DNA of 64,000 nucleotides from Sporopachydermia quercuum. Taxonomy: Eukaryota > Ascomycota > Sporopachydermiomycetes > Sporopachydermiales > Sporopachydermiaceae. Below the pieces are notes generated by a model that had not been told where the DNA came from, did no database searches, and saw nothing but the letters and a program-made list of their open reading frames with translations. This document shows, one piece after another, positions 11,100 through 21,557 of this stretch. The stretch is taken from assembly GCA_001599295.1 (NCBI GenBank), contig BCGN01000007.1, positions 136,433-200,432 of the forward strand. Direction: 5' to 3'. The position numbers and the translations under genes were made by a program. Position 1 is the first letter of the stretch. Each line of letters begins with the position of its first letter.

Positions 11100-12815
11100 A
11101 TGAGTACGGCGAATGTAAAAACTGCTGGTGGTAACGCAGCATTTCATAACTTTGTTAATGACTTTGCTCATATCGATGACCCTCTGGAAAGAAGAAGATT
11201 AGCACTGGAAAAAATTGACAATGCCAAATTCTCTTGGTATCATGTCCGAGCCATTATGGTTGGTGGTGTTGGTTTCTTAACCGATTCCTANGATATCTTT
11301 GCTGTTAATATTGCGACAGTTATGATGGGTTATGTCTTCTGGGGTAGCTCTATTGGTGGTAATGGTGTTATTCCTTCTTCTTCCAACTCTTTGATCAAAG
11401 TCTCGACGTCTGTTGGTACTGTTATTGGTCAATTGGGATTTGGTTTCCTTGCTGACGTTGTCGGTAGAAAGAAAATCTATGGTACTGAATTAATGATCAT
11501 TATTGCTGCCACTATTGGTCAATCTATTATTGGTGAATCTCCTGCTGTCAATTTCGTTGGAGTGTTGACCTTCTGGCGTATTATTATGGGTTTGGGTATT
11601 GGNGGTGACTACCCTTTATCATCTATTATTACATCTGAATTTGCTACAACCAAATGGAGAGGTGCTATTATGGGTGCAGTTTTTGCTAACCAAGGTTGGG
11701 GTCAATTGTTAGCTTGTATCGTTGGTGTTATCTGCGTTGCCGGCTGGAAAGATGATTTAGTCCATGCTACTGATGCTTCAGAATGTACTGGTAATTGCTT
11801 GGTTGCAGTCGATCAAATGTGGCGTGTTCTAGTTGGTTTCGGTTGTGTTCCTGCTGTTATTGCTTTATACTTCAGAATGACCATTCCCGAAACTCCTAGA
11901 TACACTTTTGACGTTTCTCGTGATATCGAAAAAGCTGCTGCTGATGCNGACAAGTTTGTCTCTGGTGAACACGGAGAAGCTTCTAAGGAAATTGTTGATA
12001 TGATCAAAGAGCAAAAGACTGAAGATGAAGAGAATGAAGTCGACACTGAGAAAGTGTTACCTCCTGAGGCTTCTTTTGGTGATTTCAGAAGACATTTCGG
12101 CCAATGGAAACATTTTAAGATTCTTGTGGCTACTGCTGGTTCCTGGTTCTTACTTGATATTGCTTTCTACGGTCTTGGATTGAACAACTCTGTCATTCTA
12201 GAAACTATTGGCTATGCTTCAAAGAATAATGTCTACGATCACTTATATAACGTCTGCGTTGGTAATATCATTTTAGTATGTGCCGGATCAATTCCTGGTT
12301 ACTGGTTCTCTGTTTTCACTATTGATACTATTGGAAGAAAACCAATCCAAGTTGGTGGATTCATTATCTTGACTGTTTTATTCTGCATCATTGGTTTTGC
12401 TTATCATAANCTTAGTTCTCATGGGTTGCTTGCTTTATACGTTTTGGCTCAATTTTTTATGAATTTTGGTCCTAACGTTACTACATTCATTGTNCCCGGA
12501 GAGTGCTATCCTACAAGATATAGATCAACAGCTCATGGTATGTCAGCAGCTTCCGGTAAAGTTGGAGCTATTGTTGCTCAATCAGTTTTGGGTCCTTTGA
12601 TTAACCATGGATGTGCTGCAGATAAGCCCAACTGCTGGTTGAATCATGTTATGGAAATCTTTGCATTATTCATGTTCTTAGGTATTTTCACTTCGTTATT
12701 AATGCCTGAAACAAAGAGGGAAACTCTTGAAGATTTAGCAGAGAGATTGCATGGTGAAGTCAATGTTGTGAAGAAACGGCCTGAGGCTGAGATTGAGAAT
12801 GGCGAAAGCGTGTAA
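11100..12815 (+). CDS. PHO84: High-affinity phosphate/H+ symporter Pho84
   Basis: This 571-residue plasma-membrane transporter belongs to the major facilitator superfamily, phosphate:H+ symporter family. The N-terminus carries the conserved HIDDPLERRRLALEKID block (about 21-37) and GFLTDS.DIFAVN at the first membrane segment. The family signature GLGI.GDYPLSS lies near residues 165-176. A central hydrophilic loop (about 280-330) separates two six-helix halves, and the C-terminus has PETKRETLEDLAERLHG. Length and motifs agree with Saccharomyces PHO84 (587 residues). CTG codons in the DPLERRR and LALEK blocks stand at Leu positions, which shows the standard genetic code. All five N bases in the gene fall at third codon positions. 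The known role is phosphate uptake under starvation, with signalling through PKA. Confidence 0.97.
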   Translation: MSTANVKTAGGNAAFHNFVNDFAHIDDPLERRRLALEKIDNAKFSWYHVRAIMVGGVGFLTDSXDIFAVNIATVMMGYVFWGSSIGGNGVIPSSSNSLIKVSTSVGTVIGQLGFGFLADVVGRKKIYGTELMIIIAATIGQSIIGESPAVNFVGVLTFWRIIMGLGIXGDYPLSSIITSEFATTKWRGAIMGAVFANQGWGQLLACIVGVICVAGWKDDLVHATDASECTGNCLVAVDQMWRVLVGFGCVPAVIALYFRMTIPETPRYTFDVSRDIEKAAADXDKFVSGEHGEASKEIVDMIKEQKTEDEENEVDTEKVLPPEASFGDFRRHFGQWKHFKILVATAGSWFLLDIAFYGLGLNNSVILETIGYASKNNVYDHLYNVCVGNIILVCAGSIPGYWFSVFTIDTIGRKPIQVGGFIILTVLFCIIGFAYHXLSSHGLLALYVLAQFFMNFGPNVTTFIXPGECYPTRYRSTAHGMSAASGKVGAIVAQSVLGPLINHGCAADKPNCWLNHVMEIFALFMFLGIFTSLLMPETKRETLEDLAERLHGEVNVVKKRPEAEIENGESV

Positions 12816-13980
12816 GTGGTTTCATTAATAATTATAACAAGATAAGAAAGGAGATGAAACAAAGATAATTTATCAAACCTTTTGGGCATTTTTGAATATA
12901 GAAAGAAAGAAAAAGTTGAAAACAAGGGGTAATAGATGGATGTGAGTAGTTTATTTGCATGATTTTCTAAAGAATTTAATGATACAGAAGAATAGAAGTA
13001 TGTAACTAAGTACGGGTATAAACCATGGGAACATGGGTTAATATAATATAATGGATTCTATAAATTATGAAGCTGGATTGAATGTAGACTTATTGTAGGT
13101 GAAGAAAATAAATATATATATTTGTTTCTGTGTGTTGGTGTATGTATATGCGTATGTGAGAATGGGGGTTGTAGTAGATGAGACAGTTGTAATGCTGGTT
13201 GATCCATTAATTCTAGGGATTGGTCTTGCCATTCATCAGTAGGGCCGATTTGATGTATCTCACTTCTTACTAAACTTGCATTGTAATTGTAATAATAATA
13301 ATTCGCTATAAATGTCAGTTTGTGGAGTTAGCACCGACTGATGATATTAATAATAGGACAAAAGAGATTGCAGGCATGAATCTTTGGTGCATAACTCGTA
13401 GGAAATACAGTAGTGAGTGTGATAGCCGGTGGATTAATAAAAGCTTGTATTATACTATTATAAATGGAAACAATAGGACAATCTACAGGTCTTCGAATTA
13501 AATGAAATATGAAGTAGCAGATGACGGATGGCTCAGACTTGGGCTCATAACTGATTATAAGAATCAACTGACTTTGATAGCTCTTTATAATTATTTAACA
13601 TGTATTCTTTTCTAGTCTTCTCTGAGTTCTTCTCTCCATTATCAGTTGTTTCCTATGGTAATGCGTGCATTCCCTTAGAACTTCCCTTTCTGAGATGCTT
13701 AAGTATTTTAACGACCTTAGCCCGGATGATTGGAAGTGAAAAGAACAGAGAAAGAATTCAGGAACTATCATTATATTTTGTATATTAAGCACGCAATATC
13801 ATATTATATGATCGATACGTTATTGAATGATAATTCGAAAGACTCATCTGTACCAATTTATTATCTTAGTCAAGCTATCATGTTCTCATCTTCATTTCAA
13901 CTTTCAACTTCTATATTTAAGTCCTAATCATTCCAGCCGAATAAAACCCTAAACTTTTCTATTTCCTCATTATTCATTTC
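12816..13980. other. Intergenic region between convergent PHO84 and rhodanese genes
   Basis: The 1.2 kb between two 3' ends holds only short ORFs (13328-13567, 13595-13792, 13600-13788, 13730-13927) that overlap each other on both strands and show no domain. Nothing else was recognised. Confidence 0.4.
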
Positions 13981-14379
13981 TCATTTGGCTTCTTCGTCTA
14001 ATTCCTTTGACCATTCAGTAAACGATCCTTTATAATTTCCTCTACGTCTATATCCAGCCTCACCAGCTTTCTCTTCAGATAGCGTTGATCTATTACCACG
14101 AACACAATAAAACAGTAATTCTGTTTCGAGCCGAGGTTTGGGGAAGTTGAAGTGCTGTTGAAAATCTTCTTCGCCTAGTTCCCAAGCATCTGGATTGCTT
14201 CTTATTGGTACCGATATAGAATTGGGGATGGATCCTAATTTCCTTTCTTCAGGCTCACGTGCATCTATTAGTAGGAATCCCTTTTCCTGTTGTTGTTNTA
14301 ATGTGTTTTCGCTCAAGGCTTTTATCTCTGCATAAGTATAGATTTTAGCAGGAGCAATTGTAGAATTTGGTACTGTCAT
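13981..14379 (-). CDS. Single-domain rhodanese (thiosulfate sulfurtransferase)
   Basis: The 132-residue protein is one rhodanese domain. The active-site loop is CVRGNR at 92-97 (Cys92 is the persulfide carrier), preceded by the strand ELLFY. The substrate-side motif LLIDAREPEERKLGSIPNS (about 36-54) and the closing YKGSFTEW (116-123) are typical of the yeast RDL1/RDL2 group. Known activity: sulfur transfer from thiosulfate to cyanide or to thiols such as glutathione. The ATG at 14379 is the first in frame; the frame stays open above it, but there is no earlier ATG. No clear mitochondrial presequence is present, so a cytosolic RDL1-like protein is slightly favoured. One N changes codon 28, outside the active site. 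Confidence 0.88.
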   Translation of the reverse strand: MTVPNSTIAPAKIYTYAEIKALSENTLXQQQEKGFLLIDAREPEERKLGSIPNSISVPIRSNPDAWELGEEDFQQHFNFPKPRLETELLFYCVRGNRSTLSEEKAGEAGYRRRGNYKGSFTEWSKELDEEAK

Positions 14380-15686
14380 TTTGCATGATCTTCGCCTTGA
14401 GAAAAACAAGAATCAATAGATATGTAGCCTGATTGGCAAGCTGGTAGAGCCTTTTGGAGGATAGGGGATTGACTAATGAATCAGCTACTTATACAGAGAT
14501 AAGTATTGAAATATATCTTCTGATAGTGAGAAAACGACAATCGAAGTGTCAATTAATGAATTTGGACAATTTCAGCAATTTGGCGATAAAAGTACGTTGA
14601 CTAATATATAAAGCAGATGAAAAAAGGAAATGGATAGCAAGCGAGCCTGAATATTGAACCGAAAGTGCAAAGATTAAAACATAAAATTGGTGAAATAAAT
14701 ATTATTTATCTCTGGTGATTNAAAAGCCATTAAGCCAAATTTTTACTTATGATGTACTAACAGCAAAGGAAAGAATATAATTATTGGTGTTTTGATAAGG
14801 ATTAAAGCTATAAGGGATAGAAAAGAATGGTCAAATATTCAGTCAAAATGGTGAATTATTCACTATAGATTAGGTTAACATTTAGGTTGATATGCATAAA
14901 CTGTGCATATATGTGCACGAGACATGCATAAATAAAACGTATATAAACCGAGACCAAAGGAGGTGAATGAACTGAATTCAGTATTTCAAGCCTCACGTAT
15001 TGAGAGTTGATAATAATAATTTTAGTTTTTGAAATGATAGTTTAGTAGGTATATATGTGATTCATTTGTTTGGTTGATTCCCAGTGTGAAACAATACTGT
15101 TTGCTATGTATTGAATATCCNCATTTAAGGTTAAACTTCGTATAATTCTTGCATAACAGATACAGTGCTGTTGTAACGTAAAAGACTTAGCTTTATTTAT
15201 AACAACCAGGTATTGATTTGTATAAGGATATACAAAAACCGTCAAATAAAACGTTTATTGAAAATTAGATAAACACACTTATAATTGTTTTCAGTACACG
15301 CTTTATTCTATTAATTCGTTTGAAGTCTTCCGTTAATGAGTTTGGCGAGATGAAGTAAAGATGAAGTTTAAGGTTCAGATAGTGTAGATAAACTCTAAAC
15401 CTTAAGTGGGGTTGTCAATGGTCCTAGAGTTACAATGTTTCATATCATCCTTTACCATATACTTCTCAAGGCAATACAAATAATAGCATTCAAATTGCAA
15501 ATAATCTTTTTCCCAAAACTAGCTTTCAAAATCAAAGTCTGTTACATGACACTGATTTATAACAAGTGTATACATCTAAGTTCAATATAAAGCGAGAACG
15601 TTAACTTTATTTAATCTAAATATAATACATGTAAATATCAACTATTAAATATCAAAAAAGGCTTTCACTATCAAGCATATATCTGA
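14380..15686. other. Intergenic region, promoter of the rhodanese gene
   Basis: In 1.3 kb of AT-rich DNA between two minus-strand genes I see no supported gene, RNA or repeat. Confidence 0.4.
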
Positions 15687-17165
15687 TCAAAGAAGCGTTC
15701 TTTTCTTATTGAAGTCGAAAAGAGAAGTAACAAAACTGACAACAAGGGGCCTTAAATATATTCCCGATTCACCATTCAATAATTGCCATTGAGACTTGAT
15801 TATCATTTGAGTAGGTCCCCCTGCATTACCTCCAGAAAGACTACCAGTACTACTAGAATTTGTTCTGGCTCTTTTTCTCTCAGGAGTTGAGTCATCATTT
15901 TGATTAGTTGTTGCATTTGAGCTTCTGCCAATTCGTAGTAACAAATCTTTCCAAGTGATGCTTTCATCATCTACTATGACTGTAGTATCTGTCATTCGTA
16001 CTGGGAGGATCACAGTCTTCTCACAAGACACATTATACCGTTTATAACCATCAGGGAAGAATACTTGATTTGATGCCACATTAAGAATTCGTAAAACTTC
16101 CAGCAGTTTTGCTTTTGTTTTACCATCAATTAATGCAAACGTATCTTCAGGTGACTCGGGAACTGATGCTATTTCCAGCCTTATATCTAATAATGACACC
16201 TGGAAATCAAGTATGCGATGAAAAGTATCAACATAAGGCCTTTTATATGATACAATATAACTGGAACCACCAGAGGGATTCGAACTATCGGGAGCTCTAG
16301 ATATTTCTTTTGGCCGCACGTCGGAGAGATCCAGAGCAATTTCCTCCTGGCCATCAAAAGGATTGATAATTATTTCATGCTTTATTAATCTTTGCTCCAA
16401 TCCAAGAAACCTGTAATAGCGGGCTTCCTTTATTAGCCGTTTTCTATGATCTTCACATTCAATTTGAACAGCTGTGCCTTGTAGATAAGAAAGTAAATCT
16501 CGGAATAAATCAGGACTTCTATTAGGAACAATTGGCGGAGAAATCGGAGGAGGTCTTATTAATGCTGGTACTTTGGCCATTATTTTGTAAGGATCGGCGA
16601 AGAAAACTTCATACGAAATTGTGAAAAAGTTTGGCGAATCTCCAGGTGATTTCATAATGTCTCTGGAAAACCTGAATAGCTGTGAACCAACTCTAGCAAA
16701 TATATCAGACGAAAGCATTTGAGCTTTAAGCCTTGGTAATGCAAAGTAATTAGAGTCATGAAACAAACAAACAAATTCCATTTCATCTTTAGGGCTTATG
16801 TGATATCCTTGTAGATGTTTTGCAATAAGCTCGAACACATCAGGACTTCTATCTATGAGTAGTTTTTTACTGGCATTTTCAGCTCTTTGGAAGAACTCTG
16901 TAAAGTAAGAAGGTCCATCTGAAGACAATGAGGCACCACTTAATTGAAATACCTTGTTTCCAACTTGAATTGTGTATAGTTGTTCATGTGGTAGAAGTTC
17001 TGGAATTCTAGGATCAAATTCCTCATCCAACGCAACAGTGCGCGCGCGCATGAGATGTGGTTTGATACTCGACTTACTAGATTTATCTTGTGATTGAACA
17101 CGAGATTGAGGTTGAGACTGATACTGGGATTGAGATTGAGATTGTGGTACTGATTGCGAAGACAT
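15687..17165 (-). CDS. Double BTB/POZ (K_tetra) protein, YLR108C/YDR132C-like
   Basis: From the ATG at 17165 the protein has 492 residues. After a Gln/Ser-rich start (1-35) comes a KCTD-type BTB domain (about 62-155, with YTIQVGNKVFQLS and SPDVFELIAKHLQGY), followed by a second, weaker BTB-like unit (about 160-260, with QLFRFSRDIMK and SPDLFRDLLSYLQG). The C-terminal half has a separate fold ending in a polar Ser/Thr/Gly stretch and a short conserved tail. This arrangement matches the Saccharomyces paralogues YLR108C and YDR132C, whose function is unknown. An in-frame NTG at 17234 would add 23 residues if N is A; a stop lies just before it, so the true start may depend on that base. A GCGCGCGCGC run near 17041 codes for Ala/Arg. 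Confidence 0.8.
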   Translation of the reverse strand: MSSQSVPQSQSQSQYQSQPQSRVQSQDKSSKSSIKPHLMRARTVALDEEFDPRIPELLPHEQLYTIQVGNKVFQLSGASLSSDGPSYFTEFFQRAENASKKLLIDRSPDVFELIAKHLQGYHISPKDEMEFVCLFHDSNYFALPRLKAQMLSSDIFARVGSQLFRFSRDIMKSPGDSPNFFTISYEVFFADPYKIMAKVPALIRPPPISPPIVPNRSPDLFRDLLSYLQGTAVQIECEDHRKRLIKEARYYRFLGLEQRLIKHEIIINPFDGQEEIALDLSDVRPKEISRAPDSSNPSGGSSYIVSYKRPYVDTFHRILDFQVSLLDIRLEIASVPESPEDTFALIDGKTKAKLLEVLRILNVASNQVFFPDGYKRYNVSCEKTVILPVRMTDTTVIVDDESITWKDLLLRIGRSSNATTNQNDDSTPERKRARTNSSSTGSLSGGNAGGPTQMIIKSQWQLLNGESGIYLRPLVVSFVTSLFDFNKKRTLL

Positions 17166-17234
17166 GTCATTAGTTCTCTGACCTATATCAGTGTTGGAGC
17201 CGCTAGAACTTTCAGAAAATGTCCGTGATTCCAN

Positions 17235-17841
17235 GATTTAAAATTTGGTGCTCTTTNGGTAATTTGTGGAGAAAATGATTNAATGGCTCTGTCTGAATAT
17301 CAAAAGAATGAATGTAGGAGCACTAACAATAGCAATAGTAGTATATCAACCAGTGTTCAGTCAATCAAGAGAATCAACCTATTGTTCCTTATTTGCAAGG
17401 AAATCAATTGGAGTAGCAATCAAGTATAAAACATCCTTACTTAAATCAGAGATATTACGTTTTTCAGTTGGTAGCTGTCCAACATCCTGTAAATAAATGC
17501 AATGAAAATGATGAATATTATTGAATATTCCATCCCAATTGATGCATTTACTCATCATAGGTATGGAATGCGGTTGTGCTTCTCCTGGTATAGCATATAA
17601 TTAAAACCTATTATGGGACAGCGTGATCATATTGAAATGGTAACATGTTGTAATATATACCCCCTGTTATGAGACAGTAAGGTTTCGTTCGCACACTGTT
17701 GAGCACAAACCTATTATTGGACGATTTATCTATAAGTCAAATGTTGGGATTCAGCAATAGTCGCTGGGATGGTAGGACTAATTATGGGAGATGTGATCAA
17801 TAAATAGCTTAAAATGAAAAAATTACTGGAAAACAAATCAG
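17235..17841. other. Short intergenic region between two minus-strand genes
   Basis: This is the promoter of the BTB gene and the 3' end of the HCNGP-like gene. One 76-codon ORF on the plus strand (17266-17496) has no recognisable feature and contains an N. Nothing else is seen. Confidence 0.4.
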
Positions 17842-18545
17842 TTAATGGTCGGGGTTTATTGAAACAAATTGAATTCCTTCTTTTTCACGCTCGTCTCGTT
17901 TTGCTTTCTCTGCTGTATTGTTAGTAGTATTCACTGAAAAGCTGTAGGTATCTTTCTACCATGCGTAATTAATAGAATATTCAAAAGTTTCAACTTACGT
18001 ATCTCTCTCATATAACCTTCTCTAGGAAGGTCAATTGGATTAAGAACTCTAGATGAAGTTCCATATCCATTAAAGCTACAGTAGTCTAGAGAATACATCT
18101 TCCTTAGACCTAGAATTACTTCTGCATCCTCTAATGCACCTGAATTGATCAAAGTCTCATTGTAATGCTTTCCTTCTTGTTTCAATGATAAAAATGAGAT
18201 CAGCTTTTCATTTGTCAGCCCAGAAATACGTTTCACAGTGTTTGTATAATCTGGAAGGGAAGGCGTTGGCACCGGCAACGTGAGGCTTTTGAATGTGATC
18301 TCTGGTTTTGATTCTACTGATGATGGGTCAATTGTTGAGGACGTCTTAGTATTATCACTACTTGTTTCTTGGTCCACCTTGATTTCACTGGAGATGAGGG
18401 TTTCAGTATTCACTTTTAAACCGTCAGCTGCTGAATTATTTTCTTTATCAACAGCTGCATTTTCAGTCTTGTTTATATGATCATTTTCCCTGTCTTTATC
18501 ACTATCGCTCTCACTGTTACTGTCATAACCAACTAGTCCACTCAT
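17842..18545 (-). CDS. HCNGP/SAP30BP-like nuclear protein, two exons
   Basis: Exon 1 runs 18545-17999 and exon 2 most likely 17909-17842; 204 residues. The intron has donor GTAAGT at 17998 and a TACTAAC branch site at 17926-17920, then two possible acceptors three bases apart (ends at 17913 and 17910). The first exon has an acidic Ser/Asp start (GYDSNSESDSDKD, as in human SAP30BP), a disordered stretch, and then the HCNGP domain (about 105-200): KQEGKHYNETLINS, a degenerate middle part, and NPIDLPREGYMREI. Exon 2 completes it with KAKRDEREKEGIQFVS, just as the family ends in KAKKERTKIEFV. Human SAP30BP is a nuclear protein linked to transcription repression and to splicing of short introns. 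Without splicing the frame would end in unrelated residues. The family call is from pattern alone. Confidence 0.75.
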
Positions 18546-19195
18546 TCTCAGTATCAGTCACTTCTCAAAACTTCGTACTATAAAGGAAAAGAAGCATTTT
18601 ATGTTCAAAAATGAACTCTTCTCAGAAATCCCACTTTAAAATCAAAATTATCTATACAAATAAATAGAATGAGATAGAATTTTGGAAGCAATGATATCCT
18701 ATTCCTTTGCTATATTAAGTAGTTATGGTGATGTGACTACGGATGGAGTAAGAATTGGTCACATGATATACAATATACTAATTCAGGGAAGCTTGAGTTG
18801 AACATTAATGAATCGTTCTTAGAACTAATATATAGCGAAGAAAAGATCCACTAAAAAAGCCATTATATATACAAATCTACAAATAATAAATCTACAGATA
18901 ATAATTCTCAGTAATATATCAAATTGTATATTAGTTAGTTCGTAACAATATGTTGAAACAACAATGCAAGACATAGCGGAACAAGTGTGATGGGAAAGGG
19001 TATTGAATTTTGTGTATAATGGAATCATTAAACAGGAAAAGGATGTAGGAGAATGATGTGAATATATGAAATACAAGACGCAATAAAAAACATAAAAAGA
19101 AAGATGGAGATGAATATCATAAAATTTTTTCTTTCAGAAAGTGCAATTGAACAGGGGAAAAGAATAGTGAAGGTAATTGAATAGCCATCTTAATC
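18546..19195. other. Intergenic region upstream of the HCNGP-like gene
   Basis: Promoter of the HCNGP-like gene and 3' end of the next minus-strand gene. The only ORF (18825-19076, minus) is short, AT-rich and without a domain. Confidence 0.4.
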
Positions 19196-20245
19196 TTAAC
19201 GCAAGAAATTCTGTATACCATCCATAGAGAAACTCTTAAGTTTCCGTTCTTTCAGTAACTTAATTTGTTTCGATGATAATGCATTTAAGCTTCTTGAATG
19301 GGGAATTGATTTAGTTCTGACTGATTGGTCAATGATTGCTGACTTGGTAGTAGTTGCACCAGACTTCAATTTATTCTGTAGATATTTTCTTGGTGGAGTA
19401 ACAAATGATGGTAAAGAAAACTCTTCATTAGAGTTCTTCACAGTTGAAATAATATTGTTGAAAATATTCAATCGGGAGTTGAAAGTGTTTTCTAGTTTCA
19501 TAAAGGTGTGTAGTTGAATTGGTTCTCTTATAGGAGCTGATGTGATGGTATTATTAGTGTTGTTTGTATTATTATTATGGGATGAATTATCAGGTATGGT
19601 AATAAATCCTTTATAATCTTCAATGCTAAGGTCAGTCAATGGCTGATGTAGGTGAGGTGTGGGCGATCCTGCTGATACTTTGATGACATCTCCAGTACCA
19701 GGTTCAATGTTCTCCTTGATATCAGTAGTATCTGTGTTTACAGGGGTGAATAATGTTTCATTTCCATTATCAGATGCAATTTTAAGAGTATCCTGAAACA
19801 CATTGAACTTCAATTTGGGTTTTGCTCTTTGGATTCTTGCTTTCCATTTAGATGATGACTTGTTACTATTAGAACTTACGAATGGCGATCCAATACTAGC
19901 AGTAAACATTGAATCTTCCGTATTTGCTTTAGGTGTACCAGGGGCCAAATCCTTATTAGAATCTGCTCTTTTCATTGAGAATTTGAGAAGTCTCGCTGGT
20001 GATGAAATCTTTCCCCCTTCAGGACNAGGAGAGTTATTAGCAGAGTTAGAATCCAAGTGCTGGAGTGGGATTCTTGAAGGAGAGTGACTAGGGGAAGATT
20101 TTGTAGGAGACTTGCCCGTTTTTCCGGGGGAATCCAGCATTACTTTCAGTTTCAGTGATTCATTTTTATTTAGTTTTTTCAGTGGTGATTGTTTCTTGGG
20201 CGATTGGCTTGAAGACCGTTTCATTGTTTGAGAACCTCGTTCCAT
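19196..20245 (-). CDS. Disordered protein with many CDK sites and a KEN box
   Basis: The first in-frame ATG is at 20245 (349 residues); the open frame above it has no ATG before a stop. The protein looks largely disordered. Its N-terminal 90 residues hold six full CDK consensus sites S-P-x-K/R (starting at 15, 20, 39, 46, 55 and 82), with another, TPPR, near residue 290. A KEN box, the degron read by APC/C-Cdh1, is at 177-179 (DIKENIEP). A short ordered-looking patch KLKFNVFQDTL lies near 144-154 and another, LTDLSIEDYKGFITIP, near 203. The C-terminus is basic and ends in NFLR. These features suggest a cell-cycle-regulated protein, such as a CDK substrate destroyed late in mitosis. I cannot name a family. 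Confidence 0.7.
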   Translation of the reverse strand: MERGSQTMKRSSSQSPKKQSPLKKLNKNESLKLKVMLDSPGKTGKSPTKSSPSHSPSRIPLQHLDSNSANNSPXPEGGKISSPARLLKFSMKRADSNKDLAPGTPKANTEDSMFTASIGSPFVSSNSNKSSSKWKARIQRAKPKLKFNVFQDTLKIASDNGNETLFTPVNTDTTDIKENIEPGTGDVIKVSAGSPTPHLHQPLTDLSIEDYKGFITIPDNSSHNNNTNNTNNTITSAPIREPIQLHTFMKLENTFNSRLNIFNNIISTVKNSNEEFSLPSFVTPPRKYLQNKLKSGATTTKSAIIDQSVRTKSIPHSRSLNALSSKQIKLLKERKLKSFSMDGIQNFLR

Positions 20246-21557
20246 TGTAACACTTGAATTGGAATCGCTAGATCTCTCAAAATACAATAAAATGTTCAGT
20301 TAATAGTTCTCAACGATAGTTTCTGATTTTCAATGACTCAAATGTTCTCGTTCTTGTTGATACTATGATTAGTGGTTCTATAGTCTTCAGTAGATCATAG
20401 AATCAAGCACAAGCAGTCTATCTATTATAGCGATCGGCTTGTGGTTTTTCTCTCGATTCTACAGTTGCAAATTTGGTTCAGATATCAATTCACTTTCTAA
20501 ATCAATTCTAACTATTTTCAACCACTTCCTTTTAGTTTGAATCGTTGCTGGTAAGGAAAAGTAGACATCTATTCATCTTTGTGTAGGAAAGAAATCTCCC
20601 TACTTTAAAAGCTATAGGAAAGGCCTCTCTCTATTACACTGCGCGTTGTGTACGTGACTGAATTAACGTTTACATGTAGAAGATCTATATTTTGAACTTT
20701 AATTAAACTCAAAGCTATTATTGAAATAAATATATCACGAATTACCCCCTTCATTCAAAGGAGGTACTACGCAAATAGACTAAGAATCTTCTTGAAAGAA
20801 GCAGAAAGCAAGGCGTTTGTTTCTTATTTGAGCTTGATAAGAAACAGTAGGCTATCTAAAACCCTTTTCGAGATTTTCAGCTAAGGTCAAATCACTGGTA
20901 TGCAATTTGGTAATTCCTAAGGATTCACTCAATTCTACTCTCTATCTCATGTGACCCTTCATTCTTGCCATATCAGAAAATTGACTTACTGAGTTGGAAT
21001 TTTGACCTTCGCGTCTCCTCCCACTTACTTAGCTGGCAAGAAGTGAAAATTTTCAAATAAAGTTTCGAGGTAGGAATAAATTCCATTAAGCGGATAAGAG
21101 AAAGCAATGAATAGAAAGAAGAGAATAGAACAATCAAAGGGCATTTATTTCGATATTAGCTATGGAAGTTTGTTGATAATTTTGTTTAGAAGCTTTCAGC
21201 AAAAAAGTCAGCAATCCAGATAAAGTCTCATCTATGTTGAATGCTACCTGTTTTGTTGATAAATATTGCAAATGTGACTGGCAAGAAGCTTGACTGTAAA
21301 TAGAAAATGGACAAACCAATGAACAGTTGAACTACTCATCTAGAATTTTAGGAATACAGCCAAATTTTAAAGAGTATATTAGTCAATAAGAATATTTCAG
21401 GATTTAACTGTTTCTATTCAAAAACAAAATACATTGTGCCAACTGGTTAAAATAACAAATACTCAGTAGTATTAAAACTATATACAATGTAAATCAGAAG
21501 ACCATTGTCAATACTAATATCCAAGTAATCTAATACCTAAAATAGTAAGAAACATGT
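20246..21557. other. Intergenic region between two minus-strand genes
   Basis: The 1.3 kb holds the promoter of the gene ending at 19196 and the 3' side of trpB. One 61-codon minus-strand ORF (21134-21319) shows no domain. No RNA gene or repeat was recognised. Confidence 0.4.

Noticed and set aside
14255-14262. CACGTG in the rhodanese coding region
   Set aside because: Inside a coding sequence for Ala-Arg-Glu and far from any promoter; probably chance.
16261-16290. GATTCGAAC, resembling a tRNA T arm
   Set aside because: It is inside the BTB coding region and no tRNA fold surrounds it.
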